NCBI GenBank assembly: GCA_018402235.1
Contig: JAGYJJ010000004.1
Span: 703,256-767,255 of the forward strand
Origin: Candidatus Nanopelagicales bacterium
GTDB lineage: Bacteria; Actinomycetota; Actinomycetes; S36-B12
Length of the DNA stretch: 64,000 bases
Direction of reading: 5' to 3'
The position numbers were made by a program, and so were the translations under genes. Below are positions 8,994 to 17,385 of the stretch, in pieces (position 1 is the first letter of the stretch; every line of letters begins with the position of its first letter). The notes beneath the pieces are model-generated. The model made no database searches and was not told where the DNA came from. It saw only the letters and a list, made by a program, of their open reading frames with translations.

Positions 8994-10619
8994 ATGAGTT
9001 CGCAAGCACGTATTGAGCTGCAGGGAGTCTCGGTCGAGTACTCGCTGCTCACGATTGTCGAGCAGAACCTCAAGCGCAAGGTGATGACCGGGCTGGGGCG
9101 CAAGCGCCGCGGGTCGATGGAGACGCTGGCCGCTTTGGACTCGGTGTCCTTGCTGTTGCGGCCGGGAACGCGGCTGGGTGTGATCGGACCGAACGGGGCG
9201 GGCAAGTCCACGCTGCTGCGGGTGATGGCCGGGGCGCTGCCGCCTACGCGTGGGCGGGTGCTGCTGGAGGGCAAGGTGTTTTCGCTGCTCGGTGGGGCGG
9301 GTGCTGGTTTGGACTATGGGTTGTCCGGGTACGAGAACGTGATCATGAGCGGACTGCTGTTGGGTGAATCCGCTGCGGCCATGAAGGATCGCGCTTCAGA
9401 GATTGCGGAGTTCTCTGGGCTTGGTGATCGGCTCTCGAATGCCATTTCCACGTACTCCTCCGGGATGCTGGCGCGGTTGCGCTTCTCGATCCTCACATCG
9501 CTGCGCCCGCAGATCCTGGTGATGGATGAAGGCGTGGCGACCGCGGACAAGGCGTTCACCGAGAAGGCGACTTCACGCTTGCGTGATTTCCGCGATTCGG
9601 CGGAGATCTTGGTGATGAGCGCGCACGGATCCACCGTTCAGGAATGGGCGGACACGGCGCTATGGATGGACCGGGGGCGGATCGTGGCACTCGGCGATGC
9701 CGAGACGGTCACCTCGCGGTACTTGGAGTGGGCGTCCTCTCACGGGTCCGGGTTGGGCGCGGATGCGCCGCGACCCGAGCCGTTCGCAGCACCGTTGATG
9801 GGCACGACGGTGCAGCCCGCGCGGCCGCTGTTCTTGATCGGCAATCCGCGGACCGGATCGACACTACTGTCCACGGTGCTGTTGCAGCACCCCGCAGTGC
9901 ACATGCACGGCGAGGTGTTTCACCCGGAGGAGAGCGAACGCCAGGCAACGCATGCGCTGCGCAATCGGGCGAAGTCCTGGTTCGATCCTTCCGCTGATGA
10001 CCCGGTGGAGTTTCTGGATGAGTGGGTCTTCGGGGTGCCGCAGAACAACGTGGGCAAGCCGGTCTCGGTGGTGGGCGTGAAAGTCTTCGCGGACTACGTG
10101 GAATCCGGTTCTACCGAGAAGTTGTTCGCTCGTCTTCGTTCGCACTACCCACACGGGGCGTTCATCCACGTGCAGCGCTCGAACTACCTGGATGTGTTGA
10201 TCTCCAAAGAGATCGCGGCGAGGAGTCGTCGTTGGGTGGATTGGTCCCATGAGGAAGAGACCTCGGTGGACGTTGCTCCGTTCTCGGTGGACGTGGAATC
10301 AGCGCGCTCGTTCTTCGCAGCGTTGCTCCAGGCAGATGAGTTCTTCGTCTTGCATTTCGCTGGGCCGGGGTATCTGGCAGTCGAGTACCAGGACCTGGTG
10401 GGGGACCTGGAGGGGGTGTCCGCGCAGGTGTTCGCCTTCCTGGGGGTGGGAGAGCACCCGGTGACCATGGTGACCCGCAAACAGGTGGGTGCCCCTGAGG
10501 TCGCTTTGGTGCGGAATCTGGATGTGCTGGAAGACGAGTATCGGCGGTTCTGCAAGCGCCACGGGAGGCCGCTGCCGGTGGGTACAACGCGGACAAACCC
10601 TCGTTCGGTTATCTACTGA
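8994..10619 (+). CDS. Wzt-type exporter ATPase fused to a sulfotransferase domain
   Basis: A single uninterrupted 541-residue frame. Residues 1-250 are a polysaccharide-export ATPase: Walker A GPNGAGKST at 65-73, signature YSSGM at 154-158, Walker B ILVMDEG at 174-180, and the switch His at 211. Residues 277-541 are a sulfotransferase of the Stf0/NodH-like type, with PAPS loop LIGNPRTGSTLL at 281-292, GVKVFADY, the 3'-phosphate region IHVQRSNYLDVLISKEIA, and VEYQDLV near the end. Known Wzt proteins carry a C-terminal beta-sandwich that reads the chain end; here a sulfating domain takes that place. The ATG at 8994 follows the permease stop by five bases. I infer that export is coupled to sulfation of the chain. 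The domain calls are firm; the coupling is inference. Confidence 0.88.
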   Translation: MSSQARIELQGVSVEYSLLTIVEQNLKRKVMTGLGRKRRGSMETLAALDSVSLLLRPGTRLGVIGPNGAGKSTLLRVMAGALPPTRGRVLLEGKVFSLLGGAGAGLDYGLSGYENVIMSGLLLGESAAAMKDRASEIAEFSGLGDRLSNAISTYSSGMLARLRFSILTSLRPQILVMDEGVATADKAFTEKATSRLRDFRDSAEILVMSAHGSTVQEWADTALWMDRGRIVALGDAETVTSRYLEWASSHGSGLGADAPRPEPFAAPLMGTTVQPARPLFLIGNPRTGSTLLSTVLLQHPAVHMHGEVFHPEESERQATHALRNRAKSWFDPSADDPVEFLDEWVFGVPQNNVGKPVSVVGVKVFADYVESGSTEKLFARLRSHYPHGAFIHVQRSNYLDVLISKEIAARSRRWVDWSHEEETSVDVAPFSVDVESARSFFAALLQADEFFVLHFAGPGYLAVEYQDLVGDLEGVSAQVFAFLGVGEHPVTMVTRKQVGAPEVALVRNLDVLEDEYRRFCKRHGRPLPVGTTRTNPRSVIY

Positions 10620-10690
10620 CGGGGCGTCTACTAGGGTTAAGTGGTGGCGTTCTTGCAACAATAATTGGTCAGCCTCATGGGGGCATTGAA

Positions 10691-11216
10691 GTGATCAACA
10701 ATCGAATAGCCGCTCTCGTTGCTTCGGGAGCACTTGCGGCCAGTGTGGCCATCGCGGGGCCTGCCACCGCAAACAATTACGCACCGGGGCTGCCACCTGC
10801 TCAGCAGGGCGTGCCGAACAACCCGCCCACGGTTTCACTGATCGTGCCGGGCGTGACCCTTGTCTCGGCCAGCGAGGCTGACAACACTCGGGCCCGCGTG
10901 ATGCGTAAAGCACCTTCGCAGAGGATCAGCGACGCTCCAAACGTCCGCGCTCGGACCGACCGACCCATCGCCCTTGTCGTGACAGGTGAGACTTCGTCAT
11001 CCTGGAATGATGTCGCCGGACTCTGCGCCTAGGAGCCGATACATAGTTTACATCAAGCAGCCAGGTGGCGAGTACGGCACCTTGGGCACCGTCGTCGGTA
11101 GCCCCTTCCCAGCTCTGCCTGTCTTTAAGTCGTCTCAACCCGGGGCCTTGATCATCGCGCTGAAAGATGTGAAGACGGGAGAGACCTTCTACATCAAGGT
11201 CCGCATCCGCAAGTAG
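10691..11216 (+). CDS. small secreted protein of unknown function, probably frameshifted
   Basis: A GTG at 10691 opens a typical signal peptide (INNR, then about 18 hydrophobic residues, then PATANNYAPG with an A-x-A cleavage site). The first frame ends at 11032. A second frame, one base over, continues to 11216 with YIVYIKQPGGEYGTLGTV and GETFYIKVRIRK, a compact beta-rich sequence that looks like the mature domain's end. The join probably lies between 10985 and 11030. Reconstructed length is about 170 residues. It stands between the exporter and the DUF4012 gene and is followed at once by a strong hairpin, so it ends a transcript. I do not recognise the family; a small exported partner of the surface glycan is a guess from position only. 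Confidence 0.5.
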
Positions 11217-11223
11217 TTTTCTT

Positions 11224-11259
11224 CGACCATGCCCCGCCCTTCCAGGCGGGGCATGGTCG
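11224..11259 (+). terminator. strong hairpin terminator after the exporter operon
   Basis: A perfect 15-base inverted repeat, CGACCATGCCCCGCC (11224-11238) and its complement (11245-11259), with a 6-base loop CTTCCA. It begins 8 bases after the small secreted gene's stop and precedes the DUF4012 gene. There is no long T-run after it, so it may be a GC-rich hairpin terminator as is common in Actinomycetota. Confidence 0.8.
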
Positions 11260-11345
11260 TGTTCGGAGCCGATTGCCGCCTTGTTGCGTCTGTGCAATGT
11301 CTGCCGGTTAATGCCATAAGATGAGAGTGCTCTTAAGGGGACTAG

Positions 11346-13187
11346 GTGAGTGAGGATGAGACAGAGAGGGCCCGTAGGTGGGCGCGCTGGCTGAAAGTCG
11401 GCCTCATCGTTGGCCTGATCGCCCTGGTCGTGATCATCATCTACTCCATCACCAGCATGTTCTGGGCGGTACGCGACGTCCAAGCCGATGTCGACACCGC
11501 GGTTTCCTCCGTCACCGACGGGGACTTCACCGCGGCGGACGAAGCCGTCGGTGAACTGGTGACCTCCTCCACGGAGTTGGAATCGATCTCCGGTGGATTC
11601 GCCTGGACACTCGTCTCCGCGCTGCCCGTGGTGGGGCAGTCGGTCTACGGGGTGAACGTGATGGCCGGCTCGGTTGCCGATCTTGCCGTTGCCTTGCAGC
11701 CAGTTACCGCCGAGATCGCCTCCGCATCCTCGACCAGTGAGCGGATCGCGGTGGTCGCGGGCTCGGCACCGCTACTGCGGGAGTTGTCCTCGGCGGCGAG
11801 CGTGGCCGAATCCCGAGTGGCGAAATTAGATCGGTCTCAGTTGCGCTTCGGACTCGATGATCAGGCCCGCGACCTGGAAGCCGGGTTGCCGCGGGCGGCC
11901 GGGCTGGCCGCGGAATTGGCCGATGCCTCCGAGGTGATTCCCGGCATGCTCGGGATGGACGGGCGGCGGGTGTATTTGGTGATGCTGCAAAACGCCGCCG
12001 AAGCCCGCGGATCAGGTGGGCTGTTCAGCGGCTATGCGTTGCTGGAGTTCAACGAAGGACGACCTACGATCTTGGAAGCCAACACCCGCAAGGCGGTCCT
12101 CGATGACGAGACCGTGCCGAAAGTGGACGAGATCCCGTACCGGTCGGTGGCGGATGCCGAATTCGCATCGCTATGGGGTGCCTACCTGGGTGAGTGGGCG
12201 TCATTCAATATCTCCGCCGACTTCCCCACCGTGGCCGAGTTGGCCGCAGCCGGAATGGCCAAGCGGGGAACGCCAGTGGATGGAGTGATCGCGCTGGATG
12301 CCTACGTGGTGCAGGCGCTCCTGGGCGGGACCGGCCCGGTGGAGCACCGCGGAGTCTCGATCGATGGCACCAACGCCGGGAACTTCTTCACCCGGGACTT
12401 ATATGCGCTGTATCCGGACTTCCCAGACGTGGAATCCAAGGACCAGCTCGCCCTCGGGCTGATGTACGCAACGATCGATTCCCTGCTCAAGCGCCCGCTG
12501 GACTTCCCCACCCTGCTGGAGTCGGTTCCCCCGATGGTGTCATCGCGACACCTGCAGGTATGGAGTGCAGACCCGATCGAAGAAGCGTGGCTGCGCGAAA
12601 TCGGCATCGCGGGAGACATCGCATCACTTGATCCGGCAACCGCCGTGGTGTCCTTCAATAACTCCACGGGCAGCAAACTCGACGCCTACCTTGAGCCTTT
12701 GGTCACCTACACGGTCGGAATATGCCGGTACGAGAGCGAATCACGCGCGGGACAACGGCAATCGGTGATGACCGTGGTGCTGGACAACCAGTCCCCCGCT
12801 GGTCTGCCCGAGTATGTGGACATCCGGCTCGATGACCCATCCGCCCCGTCCGGATCGAACAGCACGCTGCTGCACTTGTACGGGCCGGCGGGTTCGGAGT
12901 TCTTGGTCGCCTTCGAAAACGATCGAGTGCCGGCCTTTGCCCGCACATCGGAGATAGGGCGGCCGGTGTGGGTGACACAAATCGAGACCCAGCGCGGTGA
13001 GCAGAAGGTGGTGCACTACGTGTACGCCGAGCCGAATGTCGAGGTGCCCGATCCGGCGGTGATCGTGTCCTCGACCGCAATCCCGGTGGATGTGCAGGTG
13101 CGGGAGGTCTTATCCGATGAGGCGTGCGAGGAGTTGCCGCCGACTATCCCCGAGGTGAATGCGCTGGTGGCCAGGGCTGGGGTCTGA
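11346..13187 (+). CDS. DUF4012 membrane-anchored protein
   Basis: A 613-residue protein with a short charged N-terminus, one membrane span at about residues 17-38 (LKVGLIVGLIALVVIIIYSI), and a large extracytoplasmic part. The central domain, with YLVMLQNAAEARGSGGLFSGY and DGVIALDAYVVQALLGGTGP, is characteristic of DUF4012. That family is frequent in Actinomycetota next to polysaccharide genes; its chemistry is unknown. The GTG at 11346 has AAGGGG seven bases upstream. It is the first gene after the 11.24 kb terminator and probably has its own promoter in 11260-11345. Its location beside the exporter suggests a role in handling or anchoring the exported glycan outside the membrane, which is inference. 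Confidence 0.82.
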   Translation: MSEDETERARRWARWLKVGLIVGLIALVVIIIYSITSMFWAVRDVQADVDTAVSSVTDGDFTAADEAVGELVTSSTELESISGGFAWTLVSALPVVGQSVYGVNVMAGSVADLAVALQPVTAEIASASSTSERIAVVAGSAPLLRELSSAASVAESRVAKLDRSQLRFGLDDQARDLEAGLPRAAGLAAELADASEVIPGMLGMDGRRVYLVMLQNAAEARGSGGLFSGYALLEFNEGRPTILEANTRKAVLDDETVPKVDEIPYRSVADAEFASLWGAYLGEWASFNISADFPTVAELAAAGMAKRGTPVDGVIALDAYVVQALLGGTGPVEHRGVSIDGTNAGNFFTRDLYALYPDFPDVESKDQLALGLMYATIDSLLKRPLDFPTLLESVPPMVSSRHLQVWSADPIEEAWLREIGIAGDIASLDPATAVVSFNNSTGSKLDAYLEPLVTYTVGICRYESESRAGQRQSVMTVVLDNQSPAGLPEYVDIRLDDPSAPSGSNSTLLHLYGPAGSEFLVAFENDRVPAFARTSEIGRPVWVTQIETQRGEQKVVHYVYAEPNVEVPDPAVIVSSTAIPVDVQVREVLSDEACEELPPTIPEVNALVARAGV

Positions 13188-13229
13188 GGATTTCTGCGCA
13201 CCGCGCTGTTAAGGGTCTTGGGGCTAGAT

Positions 13230-13466
13230 CTAGTTCAGGCCGAGCTCACTGAGCGCCGGCTCACCGAACTCCTCAATGACCCTGGCCTGCATACGCACCC
13301 TTACTCGCATCCCGCTTCGTTCGACACCCTGATCACGATTCAAGGTGAGCCCGTATAGCTCGTCCGCGTCTGAATAAGAGACCGTGACCTTAGCGGGCCC
13401 CAAGACATTCAATGCTTCCTGAATGACTTCCGCGAACCTAGAAAATTCACCATAGGCGCCATGCAT
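13230..13466 (-). CDS. small hypothetical protein
   Basis: A 78-residue frame from ATG 13466, 13 bases after the stop of the preceding small gene. The sequence MHGAYGEFSRFAEVIQEALN then DELYGLTLNRDQGVERSG and alternating hydrophobic residues RVRVRMQARVIEEF looks like a compact alpha/beta protein. A longer frame reaches upstream to 13646 but there it overlaps the neighbour in another frame, so I prefer the inner start. I do not recognise a family. The two small genes form a minor operon converging on the DUF4012 gene; a regulatory pair is possible but unproven. Confidence 0.45.
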   Translation of the reverse strand: MHGAYGEFSRFAEVIQEALNVLGPAKVTVSYSDADELYGLTLNRDQGVERSGMRVRVRMQARVIEEFGEPALSELGLN

Positions 13467-13479
13467 GGCGAGGTGGGAC

Positions 13480-13686
13480 TTAGGTAGCAGTGGCGAAAGG
13501 CAAGAGAGCAAGAAGATCCCGAACCCCAGGATCTTCTTCGCAACCCTCAAAGTCACCCTGGAGATACGAGAAAATGAACTCCTCGCGCGATAGACCAAGG
13601 ATGTCCTGAGCCCGCTGATCAAAGAGATCATGTGCTTGTTCGGCACTCAGCCATTCAACGGTGTTGTTGTCGGTTGACAGACTCAC
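13480..13686 (-). CDS. small hypothetical acidic protein
   Basis: A 68-residue frame from a GTG at 13686, preceded by a textbook ribosome site AGGAGG with a 6-base spacer, which is the best support that the gene is real. The sequence contains VEWLSAEQAHDLFDQRAQDI and LSREEFIFSYLQGDFEG, which suggests two or three helices and an acidic surface. Proteins with this short helix-loop layout occur in Actinomycetota without a defined role. It is followed by a second small gene in the same direction. No DNA-binding or toxin motif is obvious. Confidence 0.55.
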   Translation of the reverse strand: MSLSTDNNTVEWLSAEQAHDLFDQRAQDILGLSREEFIFSYLQGDFEGCEEDPGVRDLLALLPFATAT

Positions 13687-13865
13687 TAAGTCCTCCTCTC
13701 TCGCCTTCCTGGTGACCTGGCGAGCATACGTGATCCCGCTGACTTCCTGTCCCTTGTCCGCCGATCAACTGTGACGGGCAACTCAATGCAGAATAAGTCG
13801 AGGGCAGGGGTGCAGCTCAAGGGGAAATTCGACGCCTGTGGATAAGTGGCCCTTAGGGTTCGGGG

Positions 13866-14531
13866 ATGACCACGCGACGGGTGTACGCCATCGCTGCCGG
13901 GATCACCTGGTTCGGGCTGGCTTTGGGATTGGTGCTAACCATCTTCGACGTGTATCCGCCGGTCGAGATCCAGCCGAACTCCCTTGGCGTGAATGCCGAT
14001 GGCGTGGTCGGACTGTTCGGTCGGGTGGTGGATTCGCTCAGTTACTTCACAAACCTGAGCAGTCTGATCGTGGCAGTGGTTTTGACCATGCTCGCGCGCA
14101 ATCCCGATCGGGGAGGTGCCGTATGGCACGCGGTGCGAATGGATTCACTCGTCATGATCACCATCACGGGGTTGATCTACGTGATCGTGTTGGCACCAGA
14201 TGCCCAGGTGGAGGGGCTGGACATCATTGTCAACGCCATCAAGCACTACATCGTGCCGGTGATGACGGTATTCCTGTGGTTGCTGGTGGGTCCGCGTCGG
14301 CAACTCACCTTCGCATCGATCTTTACAGCACTGATCATCCCGATCACCTGGGCGATCTACACCCTGATCCGTGGTGAGTTCATCTCGGCGTATCCCTACG
14401 GTTTCTTGAACGTGATCGCCTACGGGCTGCCTGCCGTGTTGACGAACATCGCCGGCGTTGCCGCGCTGGGCATCATTCTGGGCCTGCTGTTCTGGGCAGT
14501 GGATCGACTCCTGGCGCTACGTCAGAAGTAG
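13866..14531 (+). CDS. Pr6Pr-family membrane protein
   Basis: A 221-residue integral membrane protein with six predicted spans and almost no soluble part. It contains SLSYFTNLSSLIVAVVL, YIVPVMTVFLWLLVGPRR, ITWAIYTLIRGEF and YPYGFLNVIAYG. These match the Pr6Pr family (FAR-17a/AIG1-like), common in actinobacteria and of unknown function. Related eukaryotic proteins hydrolyse fatty-acid esters of hydroxy fatty acids with a Thr/His pair; the FTNLS Thr and the NAIKHYIVP His are in the matching places, so a lipid hydrolase is conceivable. The gene ends 10 bases inside the convergent VKOR gene. The start ATG at 13866 has only a weak GGG ahead. Confidence 0.75.
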   Translation: MTTRRVYAIAAGITWFGLALGLVLTIFDVYPPVEIQPNSLGVNADGVVGLFGRVVDSLSYFTNLSSLIVAVVLTMLARNPDRGGAVWHAVRMDSLVMITITGLIYVIVLAPDAQVEGLDIIVNAIKHYIVPVMTVFLWLLVGPRRQLTFASIFTALIIPITWAIYTLIRGEFISAYPYGFLNVIAYGLPAVLTNIAGVAALGIILGLLFWAVDRLLALRQK

Positions 14532-15103
14532 CGCACGACCACCATGGCGGCGAAGACCGCCAGGATGATGATCATCACGTAGACGTCCACCCAGCCCTTG
14601 ACCATGGACTGGATTCTTGCTGTTGCACGTCCGAACCTGAGGTTGCCGTCGAGGACATTGACTCGGGTGATCGAGAAGAAGACCAGCGTGGTGGTGACGG
14701 TGATGGTCAAACACCACGGGCATAGCGCACCGATCACGAAGTAGGACTGGAAGAACAACCAATAGGCGAAGGCGAAGCCGATTGCGTAGAAAGCCTGCGC
14801 AGTAAGCATGAACCAGCGCGGGAAGGTGACACCGGCAAGCGCAGCGATCGCAACGGTGATGACCACCGGTTCACTAATGAGACCAAGATAGGCGTTGGGG
14901 AAGCCGAGCAGGTTCGCCTGCCAGGTGACACCCACCGTGCCGCAGGAGATCTTGGAACTGATGTCGCAACTGAATACCGCGTTTGGGTTGGCCGCAAGGG
15001 TGAGTGCATCGACAGCCAGCACGAAGGACGCCACCAGGCCAACGATCGATCCAATGAGCATCTCGGTGTAAGCGCCGAGGTGACGGCGGGTGTTCGTACT
15101 CAC
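14522..15103 (-). CDS. vitamin K epoxide reductase (VKOR) homologue
   Basis: A 193-residue membrane protein that reoxidises extracytoplasmic thiol-disulfide oxidoreductases using quinone, the actinobacterial counterpart of DsbB. The four active cysteines are visible: FSCDISSKISCG in the first loop and the CPWC centre in IGALCPWCLTIT before the fourth span. The GTG at 15103 overlaps the fructosamine kinase stop by 4 bases (GTGA), which I take as the start; an in-frame ATG at 15244 would run through that gene. It ends tail-to-tail with the Pr6Pr gene. Usually a DsbA-like thioredoxin is the partner; none is in this window. Confidence 0.88.
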   Translation of the reverse strand: MSTNTRRHLGAYTEMLIGSIVGLVASFVLAVDALTLAANPNAVFSCDISSKISCGTVGVTWQANLLGFPNAYLGLISEPVVITVAIAALAGVTFPRWFMLTAQAFYAIGFAFAYWLFFQSYFVIGALCPWCLTITVTTTLVFFSITRVNVLDGNLRFGRATARIQSMVKGWVDVYVMIIILAVFAAMVVVRYF

Positions 15104-15912
15104 GGGGAGACGGTAGCGAGGGCGATTCGCGCGGCGTTCGCGGTGGCAGATCCGTAGGTGCCGCCAAACAAGATCGCGTGGACGAGCAATGGGTAAACCT
15201 GGTGCAGCGGAATGCGGGTTGGGTAATCCGGGTCGAGCGGCCATTCGTGGTGGTAAGCCTCGAGGACTTCGTCGAGGTGCGGTAGCCCGAACAGCGCGAG
15301 CATCGCGAGGTCGGATTCCCGGTGGCCTCCGTGCGCGGATGGATCGATCAGCACGCAGTCACGTTTGCGCCACAGCACGTTGCCGCTCCACAGATCTCCG
15401 TGCAGTCGAGCGATGGGTTCGGATGGACCGATCAGACTCGGGGTTTCCGTTTCGAGAGCCTCGGCGAGGTCGGTGAGGATTGCGTACTCGGTTCGGGTCA
15501 TTGCTTGTGTTGCGTGGGCTTGCTGGGCGAGTGGTCGGATGCGGGCTTGGGCGTAGAAGGAACCGAAGGTTTCCCATGTTCCCTCGGGCAAAGGGATGTC
15601 CGCGATGAAGGGTTGCTGCGTATGCGGTGGAAGTTCACCGAAGGAGTTGGCGCCTGATCTGTGGGTTCGGGCGAGTTGGGCGCCAAAGATGCGTGCAGCT
15701 TCCCTCGTGGGTGTTGTCGTGGGGATGAAGTCGAGGGTCAGCCGGTCAGTGCCAACGTCGCGCACCCACGGGACCGGGCATCCGTCTTCTTCGTCATGCG
15801 CCTGGCGCAACCAGGCCAGGCCTGCTGCCTCGTAGCGGTAGCTCGCACTGGTGGCGCCAGGGCGTTGCTTGACGAAAACCTCGTGGTCATCACGCCACCG
15901 TCGCCTCACCAA
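15100..15912 (-). CDS. fructosamine kinase family protein
   Basis: A 270-residue cytoplasmic kinase that phosphorylates ketoamines on glycated amines or proteins, so that the adduct falls apart. The kinase core is present: the lysine in EVFVKQRPG, catalytic loop IARLHGDLWSGNVLW and metal-binding VLIDPSAHGGHRESDLAM. Compared with usual members it lacks the first 15-30 residues (the glycine loop before the lysine strand). The preceding codon row contains a stop, and only TTG (15912) or GTG (15909) can start it, 4 bases after the upstream gene. It may be an N-terminally short variant or the start may be damaged. It is co-transcribed with the VKOR gene. Confidence 0.8.
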   Translation of the reverse strand: MVRRRWRDDHEVFVKQRPGATSASYRYEAAGLAWLRQAHDEEDGCPVPWVRDVGTDRLTLDFIPTTTPTREAARIFGAQLARTHRSGANSFGELPPHTQQPFIADIPLPEGTWETFGSFYAQARIRPLAQQAHATQAMTRTEYAILTDLAEALETETPSLIGPSEPIARLHGDLWSGNVLWRKRDCVLIDPSAHGGHRESDLAMLALFGLPHLDEVLEAYHHEWPLDPDYPTRIPLHQVYPLLVHAILFGGTYGSATANAARIALATVSP

Positions 15913-15915
15913 TGC

Positions 15916-16182
15916 TTAAGCGCTTGGTTGTTGTTGCTTCTGATTGCGCTTGCGCAGGAAGTAGACGGCTGCAGCGGTTGCGGTGACGGCGATCGTTACG
16001 GCGAGGATCACCGGCATCACCTTGCGTGCTTCCTCAAGAACCTCTTCAGCGATCTCTAAGCCGTTGTCGGCAACACCCAGAAATGCATCGGTGTTGTCCA
16101 GGGCGTGGCGGACCTTGTCGAGTTGCTCGCGCACATCTTCGACGCGATGGTGAGTGTCGTTGATCGCTTCCAAAACGGCCAT
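15916..16182 (-). CDS. small coiled-coil membrane protein
   Basis: An 88-residue protein. Residues 1-50 are charged heptad-like helix (RVEDVREQLDKVRHALDN, then EIAEEVLEEARK). One membrane span follows (VMPVILAVTIAVTATAAAVYF), then a basic tail KRNQKQQQ, which predicts an N-out or tail-anchored topology. ATG 16182 has GAGGAG with good spacing. It sits between adenosine deaminase and fructosamine kinase, with an 11-base and a 3-base gap, so all are probably one transcript. I do not recognise the family. Confidence 0.6.
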   Translation of the reverse strand: MAVLEAINDTHHRVEDVREQLDKVRHALDNTDAFLGVADNGLEIAEEVLEEARKVMPVILAVTIAVTATAAAVYFLRKRNQKQQQPSA

Positions 16183-16193
16183 GGGGTGCTCCT

Positions 16194-17330
16194 CTAGTTC
16201 TGCTCGGCTAGCCCTGCTCTGAGTTGGGCGTAACCAGGCTTGATCCGGTTGTTGATGATGTCCAATCTCTCATCAAAGGGGATGAATGCGCTCTTCATGG
16301 CGTTCACTGTCAGCCACTGCAGGTCATCGAGTGTCCAACCGAACGCCTCGCAGCACAGTTCCATCTCTTTGGTCATAGAGGTACCGGACATCAGGCGGTT
16401 ATCGGTATTCAAGGTCACCCGGAAGTTGAGTTTGCGCAGCATGCCGATGGGGTGCTCGGCGATGGAGGCAGCCGCACCGGTTTGCACATTGCTCGATGGA
16501 CACAGTTCCAGGGGTATCCGGCGGTCGCGGACATAGGCCGCGAGCTTGCCCAGGGTGGGGTTCTTTGGATCGGTGACGTCGATGTCGTCCACAATGCGAA
16601 CGCCGTGGCCAAGGCGATCGGCCCCGCACCACTGGATCGCCTCCCAGATGGACGGCAAGCCGAAGGCCTCACCCGCGTGAATCGTGAAGTGGGCGTTCTC
16701 GCGTCGTAAGTATTCGAAAGCATCCAAATGACGGGTGGGTGGGAAACCGGCCTCTGCACCGGCGATATCGAAACCAACCACGCCCTTGTCCCGGTACTCC
16801 ACGGCAAGTTCGGCGATCTGCCGTGAGTGGGTGGCGGTACGCATCGCGGTGAGCAGCACGCCGATGCGAATCCAGTGACCATCTTCTTTGGATTTGTCGG
16901 TTCCTTCACTGAAACCCTCGAGCACGGCATCGATGACCTGGTGCAAGGTGAGTCCCTGCTCTGTGTGAAGTTCCGGGGCGAAGCGAACCTCCGCGTAGAC
17001 AACCCCGTCGGCCGCGAGATCCTCGGCACATTCCTTGGCCACCCGCGCAAGGGCCTCGGGAGTCTGGGTGACGCCGACAGTGTGTTGGAAGGTCTCGAGG
17101 TAGCGCTCGAGGGAGCCGGAGTAGGCAGCCTCGGCGAACCAACGGGCGAGCTCTCCCGCATCGGTGGACGGGAGGTTGGCGTAGCCGGATTGCTCGGCGA
17201 GGTCGATCACGGTTTGCGGGCGCAGGCCGCCGTCGAGGTGATCGTGCAGGAGGACCTTGGGGGCGCGGGCAATCAGCGCGGGGGAAGGAATACCGGATGC
17301 ATAGGTTACTGAGGAAGTGTTCGGCACCAT
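16194..17330 (-). CDS. add: adenosine deaminase
   Basis: A 378-residue zinc enzyme converting adenosine and deoxyadenosine to inosine forms in purine salvage. Metal and catalytic motifs are all there: [12 protein letters not shown] (the two His of the first strand), [10 protein letters not shown], the His of [21 protein letters not shown], and [12 protein letters not shown] with the catalytic Asp pair. Length is normal for the actinobacterial type. The ATG at 17330 has only a weak ribosome site. It heads the run add-small membrane protein-fructosamine kinase-VKOR and is divergent from the GAF-LuxR gene. It fits with the nucleoside uptake system 9 kb to the right. Confidence 0.93.
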   Translation of the reverse strand: MVPNTSSVTYASGIPSPALIARAPKVLLHDHLDGGLRPQTVIDLAEQSGYANLPSTDAGELARWFAEAAYSGSLERYLETFQHTVGVTQTPEALARVAKECAEDLAADGVVYAEVRFAPELHTEQGLTLHQVIDAVLEGFSEGTDKSKEDGHWIRIGVLLTAMRTATHSRQIAELAVEYRDKGVVGFDIAGAEAGFPPTRHLDAFEYLRRENAHFTIHAGEAFGLPSIWEAIQWCGADRLGHGVRIVDDIDVTDPKNPTLGKLAAYVRDRRIPLELCPSSNVQTGAAASIAEHPIGMLRKLNFRVTLNTDNRLMSGTSMTKEMELCCEAFGWTLDDLQWLTVNAMKSAFIPFDERLDIINNRIKPGYAQLRAGLAEQN

Positions 17331-17385
17331 GGATAAACCGTAGTTAGGTGTGGGAGACGGCCCACCAGCGACCGCCTCCCACGCA

